Shown: positions 17,059-25,479 of the stretch, piece after piece
Layout: each line of letters begins with the position of its first letter
Position numbering within the stretch: the first letter of the stretch is position 1
Source: an uncultured Aquimarina sp.
GTDB taxonomy: Bacteria > Bacteroidota > Bacteroidia > Flavobacteriales > Flavobacteriaceae
Length of the DNA: 64,000 nucleotides
Direction of reading: 5' to 3'
NCBI GenBank assembly: GCA_947499005.1
Contig: CANMML010000003.1
Location: 1-64,000 of the forward strand
Position numbers and translations under genes: made by a program
The notes under the pieces: model-generated
What the model was told of the DNA's origin: nothing
Databases searched by the model: none
What the model saw: the letters and a program-made list of their open reading frames with translations, nothing else

Positions 17059-17100
17059 TTAAAAACAAGCCAAAGAAAAGATTGGACAATACAAAAATTA

Positions 17101-17130
17101 TTGCTATTAGCAAATAAAGTCTTAATTTTG
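17101..17130 (+). promoter_or_regulatory. Promoter of asd (TTG-N19-TAATTTTG)
   Basis: TTG at 17101–17103, exactly 19 bases, then TAATTTTG at 17123–17130. Both elements and the spacing match the Bacteroidota housekeeping promoter, giving a start near 17137 and a leader of about 25 bases. Confidence 0.75.
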
Positions 17131-17161
17131 CACTCCTTATTAAAATTAATAATTCATAGTA

Positions 17162-18154
17162 ATGAAAGTAGCTGTAGTAGGTGCTACCGGAATGGTAGGT
17201 ACCGTAATGTTAAAAGTATTGGAAGAGCGTAATTTCCCCGTAACAGAATTAATTCCTGTTGCTTCTAAAAAATCGGAAGGGAAGAAACTTGCTTTCAAGG
17301 GCAAAGAGTATGCTTGTGTAACATTGCCAACTGCAGTTGAAATGAAACCTGATGTTGCTTTATTTTCAGCTGGTGGTGATACATCTTTGGACTGGGCTCC
17401 AAAATTTGCTGAAGTAGGAACAACAGTAATCGATAATTCTTCTGCATGGAGAATGGATCCTACTAAAAAATTAGTAGTTCCTGAAATCAATGGAGATGTG
17501 TTAACTTCCGAAGATAAAATTATTGCAAACCCTAACTGTTCTACGATCCAAATGGTAATGGCGTTAGGTCCTTTGCATAAAAAATATAATATGAAACGTG
17601 TAATCGTTTCTACTTACCAATCCGTTTCTGGTACTGGTGTAAAAGCCGTTCAACAATTAGAGAACGAAATTGCTGGTATCGATGGTGAAATGGCTTACCC
17701 ATACCCTATCGGTAGAAATGCATTACCTCATTGTGATGTTTTCTTAGAGAACGGATACACTAAAGAAGAAATGAAATTGGTGAAAGAGCCTAAGAAAATC
17801 TTAGGGGACGAATCTTTCGATATTACTGCTACAGCTGTTCGTATACCTACAGCAGGTGGACATTCGGAAGCTGTTAACGTAGAATTCGAAAATGACTTCG
17901 AGTTGGCTGAAGTTCGCGAAATATTAAGCAATACTCCAGGTGTTATCGTTCAAGATAACCCTAATGCTAATGAGTATCCAATGCCAATGTTTGCACATGA
18001 AAAAGATGAAGTTTTTGTTGGTCGTATTCGTCGTGATGAGTCTAAACCAAATACTTTAAATATGTGGATTGTAGCTGATAACTTACGTAAAGGAGCAGCA
18101 ACGAATACCATTCAAATTGCAGAATATTTAGTAGAAAAAGGAATCTTAGCTTAA
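17162..18154 (+). CDS. asd: Aspartate-semialdehyde dehydrogenase
   Basis: 330 residues. It reduces aspartyl-4-phosphate with NADPH to aspartate semialdehyde, the branch point for lysine/diaminopimelate, threonine and methionine. The dinucleotide loop GATGMVG lies at residues 7–13, the catalytic Cys126 in 'NPNCSTIQM', 'YQSVSGTGVKAVQQLENE' follows, and the active-site 'RIPTAGGHSEAVNVEF' carries the catalytic His. Length and blocks are standard. It is monocistronic with its own promoter and a strong terminator. Confidence 0.95.
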   Translation: MKVAVVGATGMVGTVMLKVLEERNFPVTELIPVASKKSEGKKLAFKGKEYACVTLPTAVEMKPDVALFSAGGDTSLDWAPKFAEVGTTVIDNSSAWRMDPTKKLVVPEINGDVLTSEDKIIANPNCSTIQMVMALGPLHKKYNMKRVIVSTYQSVSGTGVKAVQQLENEIAGIDGEMAYPYPIGRNALPHCDVFLENGYTKEEMKLVKEPKKILGDESFDITATAVRIPTAGGHSEAVNVEFENDFELAEVREILSNTPGVIVQDNPNANEYPMPMFAHEKDEVFVGRIRRDESKPNTLNMWIVADNLRKGAATNTIQIAEYLVEKGILA

Positions 18155-18172
18155 GATTTTTTTATTTACTCC

Positions 18173-18218
18173 AATTACAAAAGCCTGATATCAAAATTGA
18201 TATCAGGCTTTTGTAATT
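18173..18218. terminator. Near-perfect 22-bp inverted repeat after asd
   Basis: Arms 18173–18194 and 18197–18218 are fully complementary with a 2-base centre and lie 18 bases after the asd stop. The stem ends are AT-rich and the middle GC-rich, so it can work as a terminator in both directions. Confidence 0.8.
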
Positions 18219-18529
18219 TAATAATTCTAATTAAACTAGTATACTTCGAAACGCAAGATCAAGCTGAAAGCTTATGGGATATTACGCTCATTTTGTATGT
18301 CATTCCACGTCCCGATGGCTATCGGGATTGAAAAAATTATAGTGGAGTCTCCTTCACTAGGAATTGTAAATCATTATTTTAAATTGAAAATTGTGTCTTT
18401 TGAGTAGGAGATTCCTGTCATTCACAGGAATGACGCTAGTATTGCTTGTCCATAACTTTTCGGGTTGACCCGATACCCATGGTACATTTAGAAAGATAAA
18501 ATAGCATCATGCTAAACTTATTCAGAATA

Positions 18530-18691
18530 ATACCAATTAAGCATTAAAAACGATATTTTAAAATGACATGATATTTTTCTAAGTACAAGACACTAAATTT
18601 TTGCATAGCAGAAGCTACGGAAACATTTCGTAACGCAGTAATTGGGAAAATAGCACTTATTTTTATGTCGTTTTTAATGCTTAATTGGTAT
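18530..18691. repeat. 162-base element with 24-bp terminal inverted repeats (MITE-like)
   Basis: The left arm 18530–18553 begins ATACCAATTAAGC and matches the right arm 18668–18691 as an exact reverse complement over 24 bases. The ~115-base interior has no ORF. This is the form of a miniature inverted-repeat element or a large REP/BIME hairpin. The outermost arm sequence also frames the palindrome at 10433–10460. No flanking direct repeat is obvious (ATA.. and ..TAA only). Confidence 0.65.
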
Positions 18692-18759
18692 AACTACTAC
18701 TTATGTTATTTTGATTGTAACAACAATCACATCGCTTATATTGAACGCTATCTTTATCA

Positions 18760-18793
18760 TAAAAAGTAAGGCGCACTTCCCCCAAAGTGCGCC
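18760..18793 (-). terminator. Terminator for the minus-strand lipoprotein gene
   Basis: A 9-bp GC-rich stem (GGCGCACTT 18770–18778 with 18785–18793) is followed, reading on the minus strand, by TTACTTTTT. It lies 155 bases beyond the stop of the lipoprotein gene at 18949. Confidence 0.5.
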
Positions 18794-18948
18794 GAAAATC
18801 AATATGGAATCGTTTAAAAATTCTTTTTTCAAGAACTTTTAAAAAATAACTCACTGGAAATGAGTAATCAGTAAAAAAAATCTACTGCGATTGATATCAT
18901 GTAATTTAAGAATATTCTGTAAAAATGTAATTAATTACTACTTTTTTA

Positions 18949-20514
18949 TTAATAAATTAATGTTGCCGATCCATTAATACATTCTATTCTGGTAGGTGCA
19001 GCGGCTATATCACAAGTACTTACAAAGCCAAATTTCGTATTACCTGCAGCTTCAAAAGAATTATAATTGTCTACTAGATTTATAAAATTTGTTGCTGCTA
19101 AAGCCTTTGGATATGCCATAAAACCCCAAGGACCTCCACAGGGTTTACTTCCGATCGCAATCCATTTCCAATCATCTGCATTATTGCAAGCCACGTTTAC
19201 TAATGCATCGATTTCATCTCGCTTTTGTTGCAACTGTTCCAGAAATGCTTCTTTAGTATCTGGTATACTGAATCCCGAATAGAAGACCCTATATTGTCCT
19301 ATACTTATATATCTTGGAGCGGTATAAAAATCACTAATATCAAAACCAACGGTGTACTCCTTTAATGAGGTATCTGTAAAAAAACCAGCAGAAAAAACAG
19401 GGACACTCGTAGGTGGTATTGCTTTTGTTTCTATTCCTCCATCAATTAATACAACATCGTTAAGATCAATAAATTTTGGAGCCTCGAAAGAAATATAAAG
19501 ACACTGATCTATAATTTCCACTTTAGTCGGCTCTGTAGGCGCAATATCAATGAGTGTTAGGTCATCTAGGATTGGTTTTTTTGTGCAATCACCAGGGTTG
19601 GGATTGTTTGAAATTCCTTTTTCTATAAGAACCTGTTTATTATAACCTTCAATATTCAAGTAGATTTTGTCATTTTGTGCTAAAATGGGACTCATATCAA
19701 AAGAATGTTCTTGTACTGGTAAAGCATCACACAATTCTTCATTCTCTAAAATCATTTTTACATTTCGTTGTACTGGAAATGATTCCATCACAACACCTTG
19801 GTCAATTAATCTAGTTACCCAAGTACTTCCATCGCAACCACCAGAACTAAAGTTAATCTTCAAACAAGTACCGTCCCAAGACACATCTAGTATAGTATAA
19901 TTTCTTTCTGTTGAGTTATCATATAAGTCTCCATTAATTTCTACTAGATTATCGCATGTATTAGTGATGATTCGATTGGTATATACAACTCTAGGGTTTG
20001 CTGCTTCTTTTAAAATATTTTCGCATTGTTCTGCTTCGGTACTATTCCCAAGATTACTTGAACAAATTCTTTCTCCTTGACAATTTAAAATTTCATATTC
20101 AGGAACAAAGCATTCTACATTAATACAATGATCGATTAAGAAAACTTGCCCCTCTTTATAATCATATAAAGTGATTTCTACTCCTGTCGTATTGGCCTTT
20201 GGGTCATTATACCCTTTAATAAGTGACTGTAACCAATCCAATTGGGAGATTGGGGTTTCGTTACAACTTAATGAGGATTCACAAAGGACAGCAGGTGAAA
20301 GAATCCATTTACCTTCTTCACATTTAAACGGTAAACTATTCACACAATTAGGAGCATCTATATCAGGATCACAGTCGCATCCCATATCACTGTCAAACTT
20401 CGCTAGTTCAATATTTTGTGTAGGGGAAAAACAAGCATCACCACTATCATCATCGTTACATGCTATGAGCGTTGCAAAAAGAAGGTACAAAGCCAACCAA
20501 AAAGAAGTTTTCAT
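18949..20514 (-). CDS. Cys-rich lipoprotein of unknown function
   Basis: 521 residues. A lipoprotein signal ends at LIAC (Cys19), followed by NDDDSGDA, an Asp-rich start common in surface-exposed Bacteroidota lipoproteins. About 20 further Cys residues are spread over the N-terminal 250 residues (e.g. GCDCDPDIDAPNC, FKCEEGK). Residues ~90–160 ('WLQSLIKGY ... LYDYKEGQVFLIDHC ... YEILNCQGERIC') resemble small domains found in other Bacteroidota lipoproteins (DUF6970-like), followed by β-rich repeats. Many disulfides are likely, fitting a cell-surface location. I do not recognise a catalytic site. It is divergently placed from the sigma factor with 100 bases between. Confidence 0.75.
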   Translation of the reverse strand: MKTSFWLALYLLFATLIACNDDDSGDACFSPTQNIELAKFDSDMGCDCDPDIDAPNCVNSLPFKCEEGKWILSPAVLCESSLSCNETPISQLDWLQSLIKGYNDPKANTTGVEITLYDYKEGQVFLIDHCINVECFVPEYEILNCQGERICSSNLGNSTEAEQCENILKEAANPRVVYTNRIITNTCDNLVEINGDLYDNSTERNYTILDVSWDGTCLKINFSSGGCDGSTWVTRLIDQGVVMESFPVQRNVKMILENEELCDALPVQEHSFDMSPILAQNDKIYLNIEGYNKQVLIEKGISNNPNPGDCTKKPILDDLTLIDIAPTEPTKVEIIDQCLYISFEAPKFIDLNDVVLIDGGIETKAIPPTSVPVFSAGFFTDTSLKEYTVGFDISDFYTAPRYISIGQYRVFYSGFSIPDTKEAFLEQLQQKRDEIDALVNVACNNADDWKWIAIGSKPCGGPWGFMAYPKALAATNFINLVDNYNSFEAAGNTKFGFVSTCDIAAAPTRIECINGSATLIY

Positions 20515-20614
20515 GATCTAAAAATTAAGAGTTTATACCTTTAAGAGTAAAATTTCACAAAAAGGTTGCTTTATTTTTTAAAAATTTACGCAACCTTTCT
20601 GTAATAAATACATC

Positions 20615-21202
20615 TTGACTTTGAACTTTAACCAAAGTCACTTACTTAAACCAAGTGTATTTTTGGAATTAGACCAACTGATACGTGAATGTCAACAAAA
20701 GGAACGTAGAGCTCAAAAAAGCCTCTACAAGATTCTTGCGCCAAAACTTTTCGGTGTTTGTTTCAAATATTGCAAAGAAAAAGCACTAGCCGAAGATTTG
20801 TTTCAAGAAGCCATCATTACCATTTTTAACAAAATAGATCAATATAAATTTAAGGGTTCATTTGAAGGTTGGGCTAGAAGAATAACGGTAAATACCATAT
20901 TAAGTTATTATAGAAAACATCAATTTTTTGAAGAACTCGATGAAAATCAAAATATAATACACGATGACGTAAGCGATACAAACGCTCAATTTACATTAAA
21001 CGAACTTTTAGAAATGATACACCATCTATCCCCCAAATACCGTATCGTATTCAGTATGTATGTCCTTGATGATTATAGCCACCAAGAAATTGCTAAATCA
21101 TTAGGTATATCTGTTGGCACTTCCAAATCGAACCTGTCTAGGGCTAGAGTTTTATTACAAAATGAAATTCTAAAAAGACAAAAAATCCTAAACCGTGGAT
21201 AA
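20615..21202 (+). CDS. ECF-family RNA polymerase sigma factor
   Basis: 195 residues from a TTG; the exact start is uncertain, as no ATG lies nearby and the conserved part begins near residue 20. Sigma region 2 is 'LFGVCFKYCKEKALAEDLFQEAIITIFNKIDQYKFKGSFEGWARRITVNTILSYYRK' in outline (residues ~45–105). Region 4 is the helix-turn-helix end 'LSPKYRIVFSMYVLDDYSHQEIAKSLGISVGTSKSNLSRAR' in outline (~130–175). It should direct polymerase to a dedicated promoter set. Its end overlaps the following gene by 8 bases, the usual sign that the next product controls the sigma factor. Confidence 0.9.
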   Translation: MTLNFNQSHLLKPSVFLELDQLIRECQQKERRAQKSLYKILAPKLFGVCFKYCKEKALAEDLFQEAIITIFNKIDQYKFKGSFEGWARRITVNTILSYYRKHQFFEELDENQNIIHDDVSDTNAQFTLNELLEMIHHLSPKYRIVFSMYVLDDYSHQEIAKSLGISVGTSKSNLSRARVLLQNEILKRQKILNRG

Positions 21203-22568
21203 AGAGAACCGACATATCGACCACATTTTTAAGGAAGGACTCCATGATTTTGAAATGCAGCCTACAGATAGTCTATGGGATAATATTGCTGATCAATTAC
21301 CTAAAAAGAAGAAAAAACGTAGAATCATTGTATTATTTCCTTTAGGAATAGCTGCTTCTTTGGCATTATTGTTTAGTATTTTTTACATCAATAAAAATGC
21401 TACAATTACCGATATTCAACATCAATGGACATTTGAAGAAGATACTCCTTGCCCTCTAATCATTAAAGAAAAGATTCTAGAAGAAGCCGTCGTAATTGTA
21501 GATAAATCGGCAAATGAAACTACTCGTAAAGTTCCGCTTTACACTAATCCATCTAAAAATAGCATCAAAAAACAGGAACGCTTTGCTAGCTACAAAAAAT
21601 CTGCATCGAATTCAAAAAACATTGCATACGTTCATCCAAAAGAGAACGAAACACCTGTTGCAATTACTCCATCCGAAAAGAAACTACATCCTCTTAATGA
21701 TATTGCACAAGAACCTGAAAAAATAATTGAACAACCATTCAACAATAAGCTTGTAGAAAACCCCTCTTTGCCCCCTCTTGATACACTACCTAAGATCAAA
21801 GAATCTTTAGAAAAAGAAAACATAAAGAAATGGAGTATTCAACCTCAACTAGCACAACTTAACTATGAAAGCCTTTCAGGGAATTCGACGTTCGGTGATA
21901 ATATTTCTACTCAAGAATTCAATACCTCATTAAGCTATGGAGTAAAGGTAGCTTATCACCCTACAGATCGACTGGCTATTCGAGGAGGATTAAGTAGCAC
22001 TCAAATAACTATTAACACCCCTTTACAGTCCTCTTTTGATTTCAGTTCGGTACAAGGATTTATAGACAACCCTACTATTCCCGATGCTTCGGAATCTCCC
22101 ACTCCTGTAGCAGAACCAGATCCTGACCCATTAAACCAGAATGATAATGATAACCCCGATACACCTATTGATAGAGAAGATAGTCCATCTACACCAACTT
22201 TTGTACAGGGAGAATTCGAGCAACAAATTAGTTATCTAGAGATTCCTTTGGAGGTTTCTTATAAACTAATAGATAAACGCTTTGGCCTTTCTATCATTGG
22301 TGGGGTAAGTACTTTTGTACTGGTCGAAAATAAAAGTAATGCGTCTTTCTTAAATGGATCGACTCAGGAATTTGATAATATGATTGATAATCTTAATCCA
22401 ACGGTTTTTTCTAATAACTTCGGAATTGGATTGCACTACAACATCAACAAAACCATAAAATTTAATGTAGAACCTACTGTTAAAGTTCAATGGAATGCCT
22501 TCAATAGCGAAACTAATTTTAGGCCTTATATTTTTGGTATCTATTCTGGAATTAGTTTTCAGCTTTAA
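21195..22568 (+). CDS. Sigma-linked membrane protein with one TM segment and a β-barrel-like C-terminus
   Basis: 457 residues starting at a GTG inside the sigma gene. Residues 1–38 form a short helical cytoplasmic piece (IDHIFKEGLHDFEMQPTDSLWDNIADQL), then a basic stretch KKKKKRR, a single transmembrane helix (about 43–66), and a low-complexity Pro/Glu-rich linker. From about residue 210 a β-rich part with outer-membrane-barrel character ('YGVKVAYHPTDRLAIRGGLSS', 'FGLSIIGGVSTFVLV', ending 'YIFGIYSGISFQL') contains an acidic D/P/N-rich loop near 295–335. The position after an ECF sigma gene suggests an anti-sigma role, but it lacks a recognisable zinc-type or FecR-type anti-sigma domain. A protein with both an inner-membrane helix and a barrel-like end is topologically puzzling, though this layout recurs in Bacteroidota. 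Confidence 0.75.
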   Translation: MDKENRHIDHIFKEGLHDFEMQPTDSLWDNIADQLPKKKKKRRIIVLFPLGIAASLALLFSIFYINKNATITDIQHQWTFEEDTPCPLIIKEKILEEAVVIVDKSANETTRKVPLYTNPSKNSIKKQERFASYKKSASNSKNIAYVHPKENETPVAITPSEKKLHPLNDIAQEPEKIIEQPFNNKLVENPSLPPLDTLPKIKESLEKENIKKWSIQPQLAQLNYESLSGNSTFGDNISTQEFNTSLSYGVKVAYHPTDRLAIRGGLSSTQITINTPLQSSFDFSSVQGFIDNPTIPDASESPTPVAEPDPDPLNQNDNDNPDTPIDREDSPSTPTFVQGEFEQQISYLEIPLEVSYKLIDKRFGLSIIGGVSTFVLVENKSNASFLNGSTQEFDNMIDNLNPTVFSNNFGIGLHYNINKTIKFNVEPTVKVQWNAFNSETNFRPYIFGIYSGISFQL

Positions 22569-22595
22569 GCCTATTTTTGTTAAAAATACAGAACT

Positions 22596-23564
22596 ATGCT
22601 GGTCGTAGAAGAAATTTCCTTCGCCTATCTAAATAATGTAACGTTAAATAAAATTTCTTTTAACCTTGAAAGAGGTCAACATTTAGCTGTTATGGGAGAA
22701 AGTGGATGTGGAAAAAGTACACTACTAAAAGCCATCTATGGATTATTAGATCTTAGCGATGGATCTATATTCTGTAACGACGAACAATTATTGGGTCCCG
22801 AGCATCACTTAGTCCCTGGACATCCTTTCATGAAATTTCTGACTCAAGAACTAAATATAATGCCCTACACAACAGTTTTCGAAAATGTTGCAGAGCATTT
22901 ATCTCGATTCTACATGCAAGAGCGAGAAGAAAGAGCTTTAGAATTGATAGAAGTAGTCGATTTAACAGCTTTTAAAGATGTAAAAGTCATAAATCTTAGT
23001 GGAGGACAAAAGCAACGTGTCGCTTTGGCAAAAGTATTAGCAAAAGAGCCCGAAATACTCCTTTTAGACGAACCTTTTAGTCAGATAGACCACTTCCGTA
23101 AGAATGAACTGCGTTATCGCTTATTTGGCTATTTAAAATCTAAAAACATCAGCTGTATTACAGCAACACATGATCGAAATGATGTGCTTCCTTTCGCTGA
23201 TGAAGTAATCATTATGAGAGATGGGAAAATTATATCTAAAAATACTCCTTTGGAAATCTTTAATACCCCCAAAGATATCTATACGGCCTCTTTATTTTCT
23301 GAAGTAAATGAAATACCGGCTAATTTATTTGATGAACGCTTACCTAACACCAAAGTAATTTTATACCCTAATGAAATTATTATCAACGACAACAGTGATG
23401 GAATTGATGGGATTGTTTCGAAATGCTATTACTTTGGAGACTCTTACGTTTTAAAAGTTGCTATTAAAGATCAAGAATTAACAATAAAAAACACTGTACC
23501 TATTACTGTCAATACAACAATCAAGATACAGTGTTCTTTAGATATTTTAAAAAGTCGTTTGTAA
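22596..23564 (+). CDS. ABC transporter ATP-binding protein (PotA/FbpC-like)
   Basis: 322 residues. The nucleotide-binding domain has Walker A GESGCGKST (36–44), the Q-loop at 'FLTQELNIMPYTTV', signature LSGGQKQR, Walker B 'ILLLDEPFS' and the switch His in 'TATHDRNDV'. A C-terminal ~85-residue β-rich extension (about 235–322) resembles the TOBE regulatory domain of spermidine/iron importers. No permease or binding protein is adjacent, so the substrate is unknown; it may serve a remote transporter. It begins 27 bases after the sigma-linked protein and ends 50 bases before a convergent gene. Confidence 0.88.
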   Translation: MLVVEEISFAYLNNVTLNKISFNLERGQHLAVMGESGCGKSTLLKAIYGLLDLSDGSIFCNDEQLLGPEHHLVPGHPFMKFLTQELNIMPYTTVFENVAEHLSRFYMQEREERALELIEVVDLTAFKDVKVINLSGGQKQRVALAKVLAKEPEILLLDEPFSQIDHFRKNELRYRLFGYLKSKNISCITATHDRNDVLPFADEVIIMRDGKIISKNTPLEIFNTPKDIYTASLFSEVNEIPANLFDERLPNTKVILYPNEIIINDNSDGIDGIVSKCYYFGDSYVLKVAIKDQELTIKNTVPITVNTTIKIQCSLDILKSRL

Positions 23565-23614
23565 AAATAGTTCCCTCTTCACAACTTCTTCGGGATAGAC
23601 TTTCAAAGTAAAAA

Positions 23615-25369
23615 CTACTTAATAATAATGTTTTTGACGACATTTTTATATCCTGTAGAAATTTTAAGAAAATACATCCCAGAATTAAGGTTTCCTAAGT
23701 CTATCCCATTTTCAGGAAACACTTCATTGTTCTCATATACCAAACTTCCTCTTGTTTCAAAAACTTGAACGGTAAAACTTGAAGAAAAGTTACTCATGCT
23801 AAAATTTATAATCCCTTCAGAAGGATTTGGGTAAATAGAAATATCATTCTCAATCTCGATATTATCATCTAAACTACTTAATGTAGGGCCATCTAATAAA
23901 TCAATTCCTAATGTTCTAGTAGTCGGACAACAGGTTCCATTTATTCCTCCATTAGCAACAATCAATTCAGTTCCTATAACTTTTGCTACCGGTGCAAGTA
24001 CTTTATCTGGAAGTGTACATAATTCTGTCCATTCATCATTAATAGGATCATACTCCGTGATTTCTTTAAAAAATTGCCCTCCATTTCTTCCTCCTACAAT
24101 AATAATTTTACCTTCATGAACTATAGTTCCAGGCTCAAAATGTGATCGATCTCCTACTAAATCTGCTTTTCTCGTCCAGGTATCATTGCCAGGATCATAC
24201 TCATGTAAAAATTTTTGATCATCAGTCCCCATATCATGTCCTCGTTGACCTCCAATAGCATAAATCTTTCCTCCTACAGCAGCTGCGCTATGGTGATTTC
24301 TAGGTTCGGGCATATCTTCTAATTGCTTCCATCCAGATAAAGGACTTTCTGTATCAAACATATAGTGCTCACCTACATCGGTAACACGATCTGGTAATAA
24401 TCCACCAATAATATGTATTGAATTACCTGTAGAAGCAGCAGCCAGAGAGCCTCTAGCATTTGGCAAATTCGTGCCTGTGCTCCAAGTATCTGTACCTATA
24501 TCATAAATTTGGACTACATCTGTAGCTATTCCTGGATGATCCCCTATAAAACCTCCTAAAATCCATATCTGGTTACCTACACTTACAATACCCATATGCG
24601 TGACTGGGGTTGGCATAGGTTCTAGAGTATTCCATTCATCTAGGAAAGGGTCATACGACTCTGTTAGCCCTGTTATTTTAAGTCCATTAGTAAAACCAGC
24701 AAAAACGTATAATAGATCATTGACGACTATACTTTGAGATTCTAATCTAGGCAAAGAACTATTAGCTAGTGTATCCCACTCACAAGCGGTATCTGGAGGT
24801 CTAGTTATAGTTCCTGATCCATAAATCTCTAATGCCGATATTTTTGGCTGATCAACTTCATCAATGAAATTAAGATTCATTTCGTTGTCACTCACTACGA
24901 TACTATGTTCTGAAACAAGTGCTGTTAATGTTCCTACTTGGTCATTTAGATCAATGCTAGATATAATTCTAACCCCTTCAGCATCTACACTAAACACTCT
25001 CTTTCCTGAGCCACCTGCCCCTCTCCCAGGTGCCCCGTGAAATATCTCAGCAAAATGAAGTCTTACAGTATAAGTCCCATTAGTAATAGGAATAGAATAT
25101 GAAAAACCACCATTCTGTGTCCGCTCTGTTTTATAAATTACATCCTCAGTAGTGTTTAAAATGTCATTATTATCAAAATTGCTAAATGTTCCTCCATTAT
25201 CAAAAAAAAGATCTTCTTCGTAAAATTTGGAATTTACCATAGTATCGTTTCCTCCACAGTTTACTCGAAGTAACAAGTCCGATTCTAATACTTGCGCTTG
25301 TAATGTTGGGATTGAAACCAATAATACACTTTTGATTATCCATTTCAAGGGGCTAATGTAATCTCTCAT
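23615..25369 (-). CDS. Malectin–Kelch secreted protein with T9SS sorting domain
   Basis: 584 residues. The signal peptide covers about 1–26 (ending LQAQ). A malectin-type carbohydrate-binding domain follows (about 32–190, 'LLRVNCGGND', 'YTVRLHFAEIF', 'GVRIISSIDL', 'ISALEIYG'). Five or six Kelch blades (about 200–490) form a β-propeller with 'GGxxG' and 'YDPxxDxW' repeats (e.g. 'VFAGFTNG', 'IWILGGFIG', 'IIVGGRNGG'). A type A T9SS C-terminal domain (about 510–584, 'SIYPNPSEGIINF') ends the protein, so it should be exported and cell-attached. It lies 110 bases downstream of the sprF-like gene on the same strand and may be the last member of that transcript. Sugar-binding adhesion is an inference. 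Confidence 0.87.
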   Translation of the reverse strand: MRDYISPLKWIIKSVLLVSIPTLQAQVLESDLLLRVNCGGNDTMVNSKFYEEDLFFDNGGTFSNFDNNDILNTTEDVIYKTERTQNGGFSYSIPITNGTYTVRLHFAEIFHGAPGRGAGGSGKRVFSVDAEGVRIISSIDLNDQVGTLTALVSEHSIVVSDNEMNLNFIDEVDQPKISALEIYGSGTITRPPDTACEWDTLANSSLPRLESQSIVVNDLLYVFAGFTNGLKITGLTESYDPFLDEWNTLEPMPTPVTHMGIVSVGNQIWILGGFIGDHPGIATDVVQIYDIGTDTWSTGTNLPNARGSLAAASTGNSIHIIGGLLPDRVTDVGEHYMFDTESPLSGWKQLEDMPEPRNHHSAAAVGGKIYAIGGQRGHDMGTDDQKFLHEYDPGNDTWTRKADLVGDRSHFEPGTIVHEGKIIIVGGRNGGQFFKEITEYDPINDEWTELCTLPDKVLAPVAKVIGTELIVANGGINGTCCPTTRTLGIDLLDGPTLSSLDDNIEIENDISIYPNPSEGIINFSMSNFSSSFTVQVFETRGSLVYENNEVFPENGIDLGNLNSGMYFLKISTGYKNVVKNIIIK

Positions 25370-25479
25370 AGTAAGTCTAAAAATACATGAATCTCATCCT
25401 TCTATTTTCGTAGGTAGGTAAGAAAAATAAGCATGCTTAACGTTATGTAATATCTTTTATATATTCTAATTTATACGGT

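Larger units (their letters stand above)
18219..18948. other. 730-base gene-free region with several repeats
   Basis: No coding frame is convincing here. Visible structures are a CCCGAT-GGCT-ATCGGG hairpin (18311–18326), an ATTCCTGT/ACAGGAAT hairpin (18411–18431), the inverted-repeat element at 18530–18691, and a GC-rich terminator-like hairpin at 18770–18793. It looks like an accumulation site for short repeats between two convergently transcribed genes. Confidence 0.7.
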
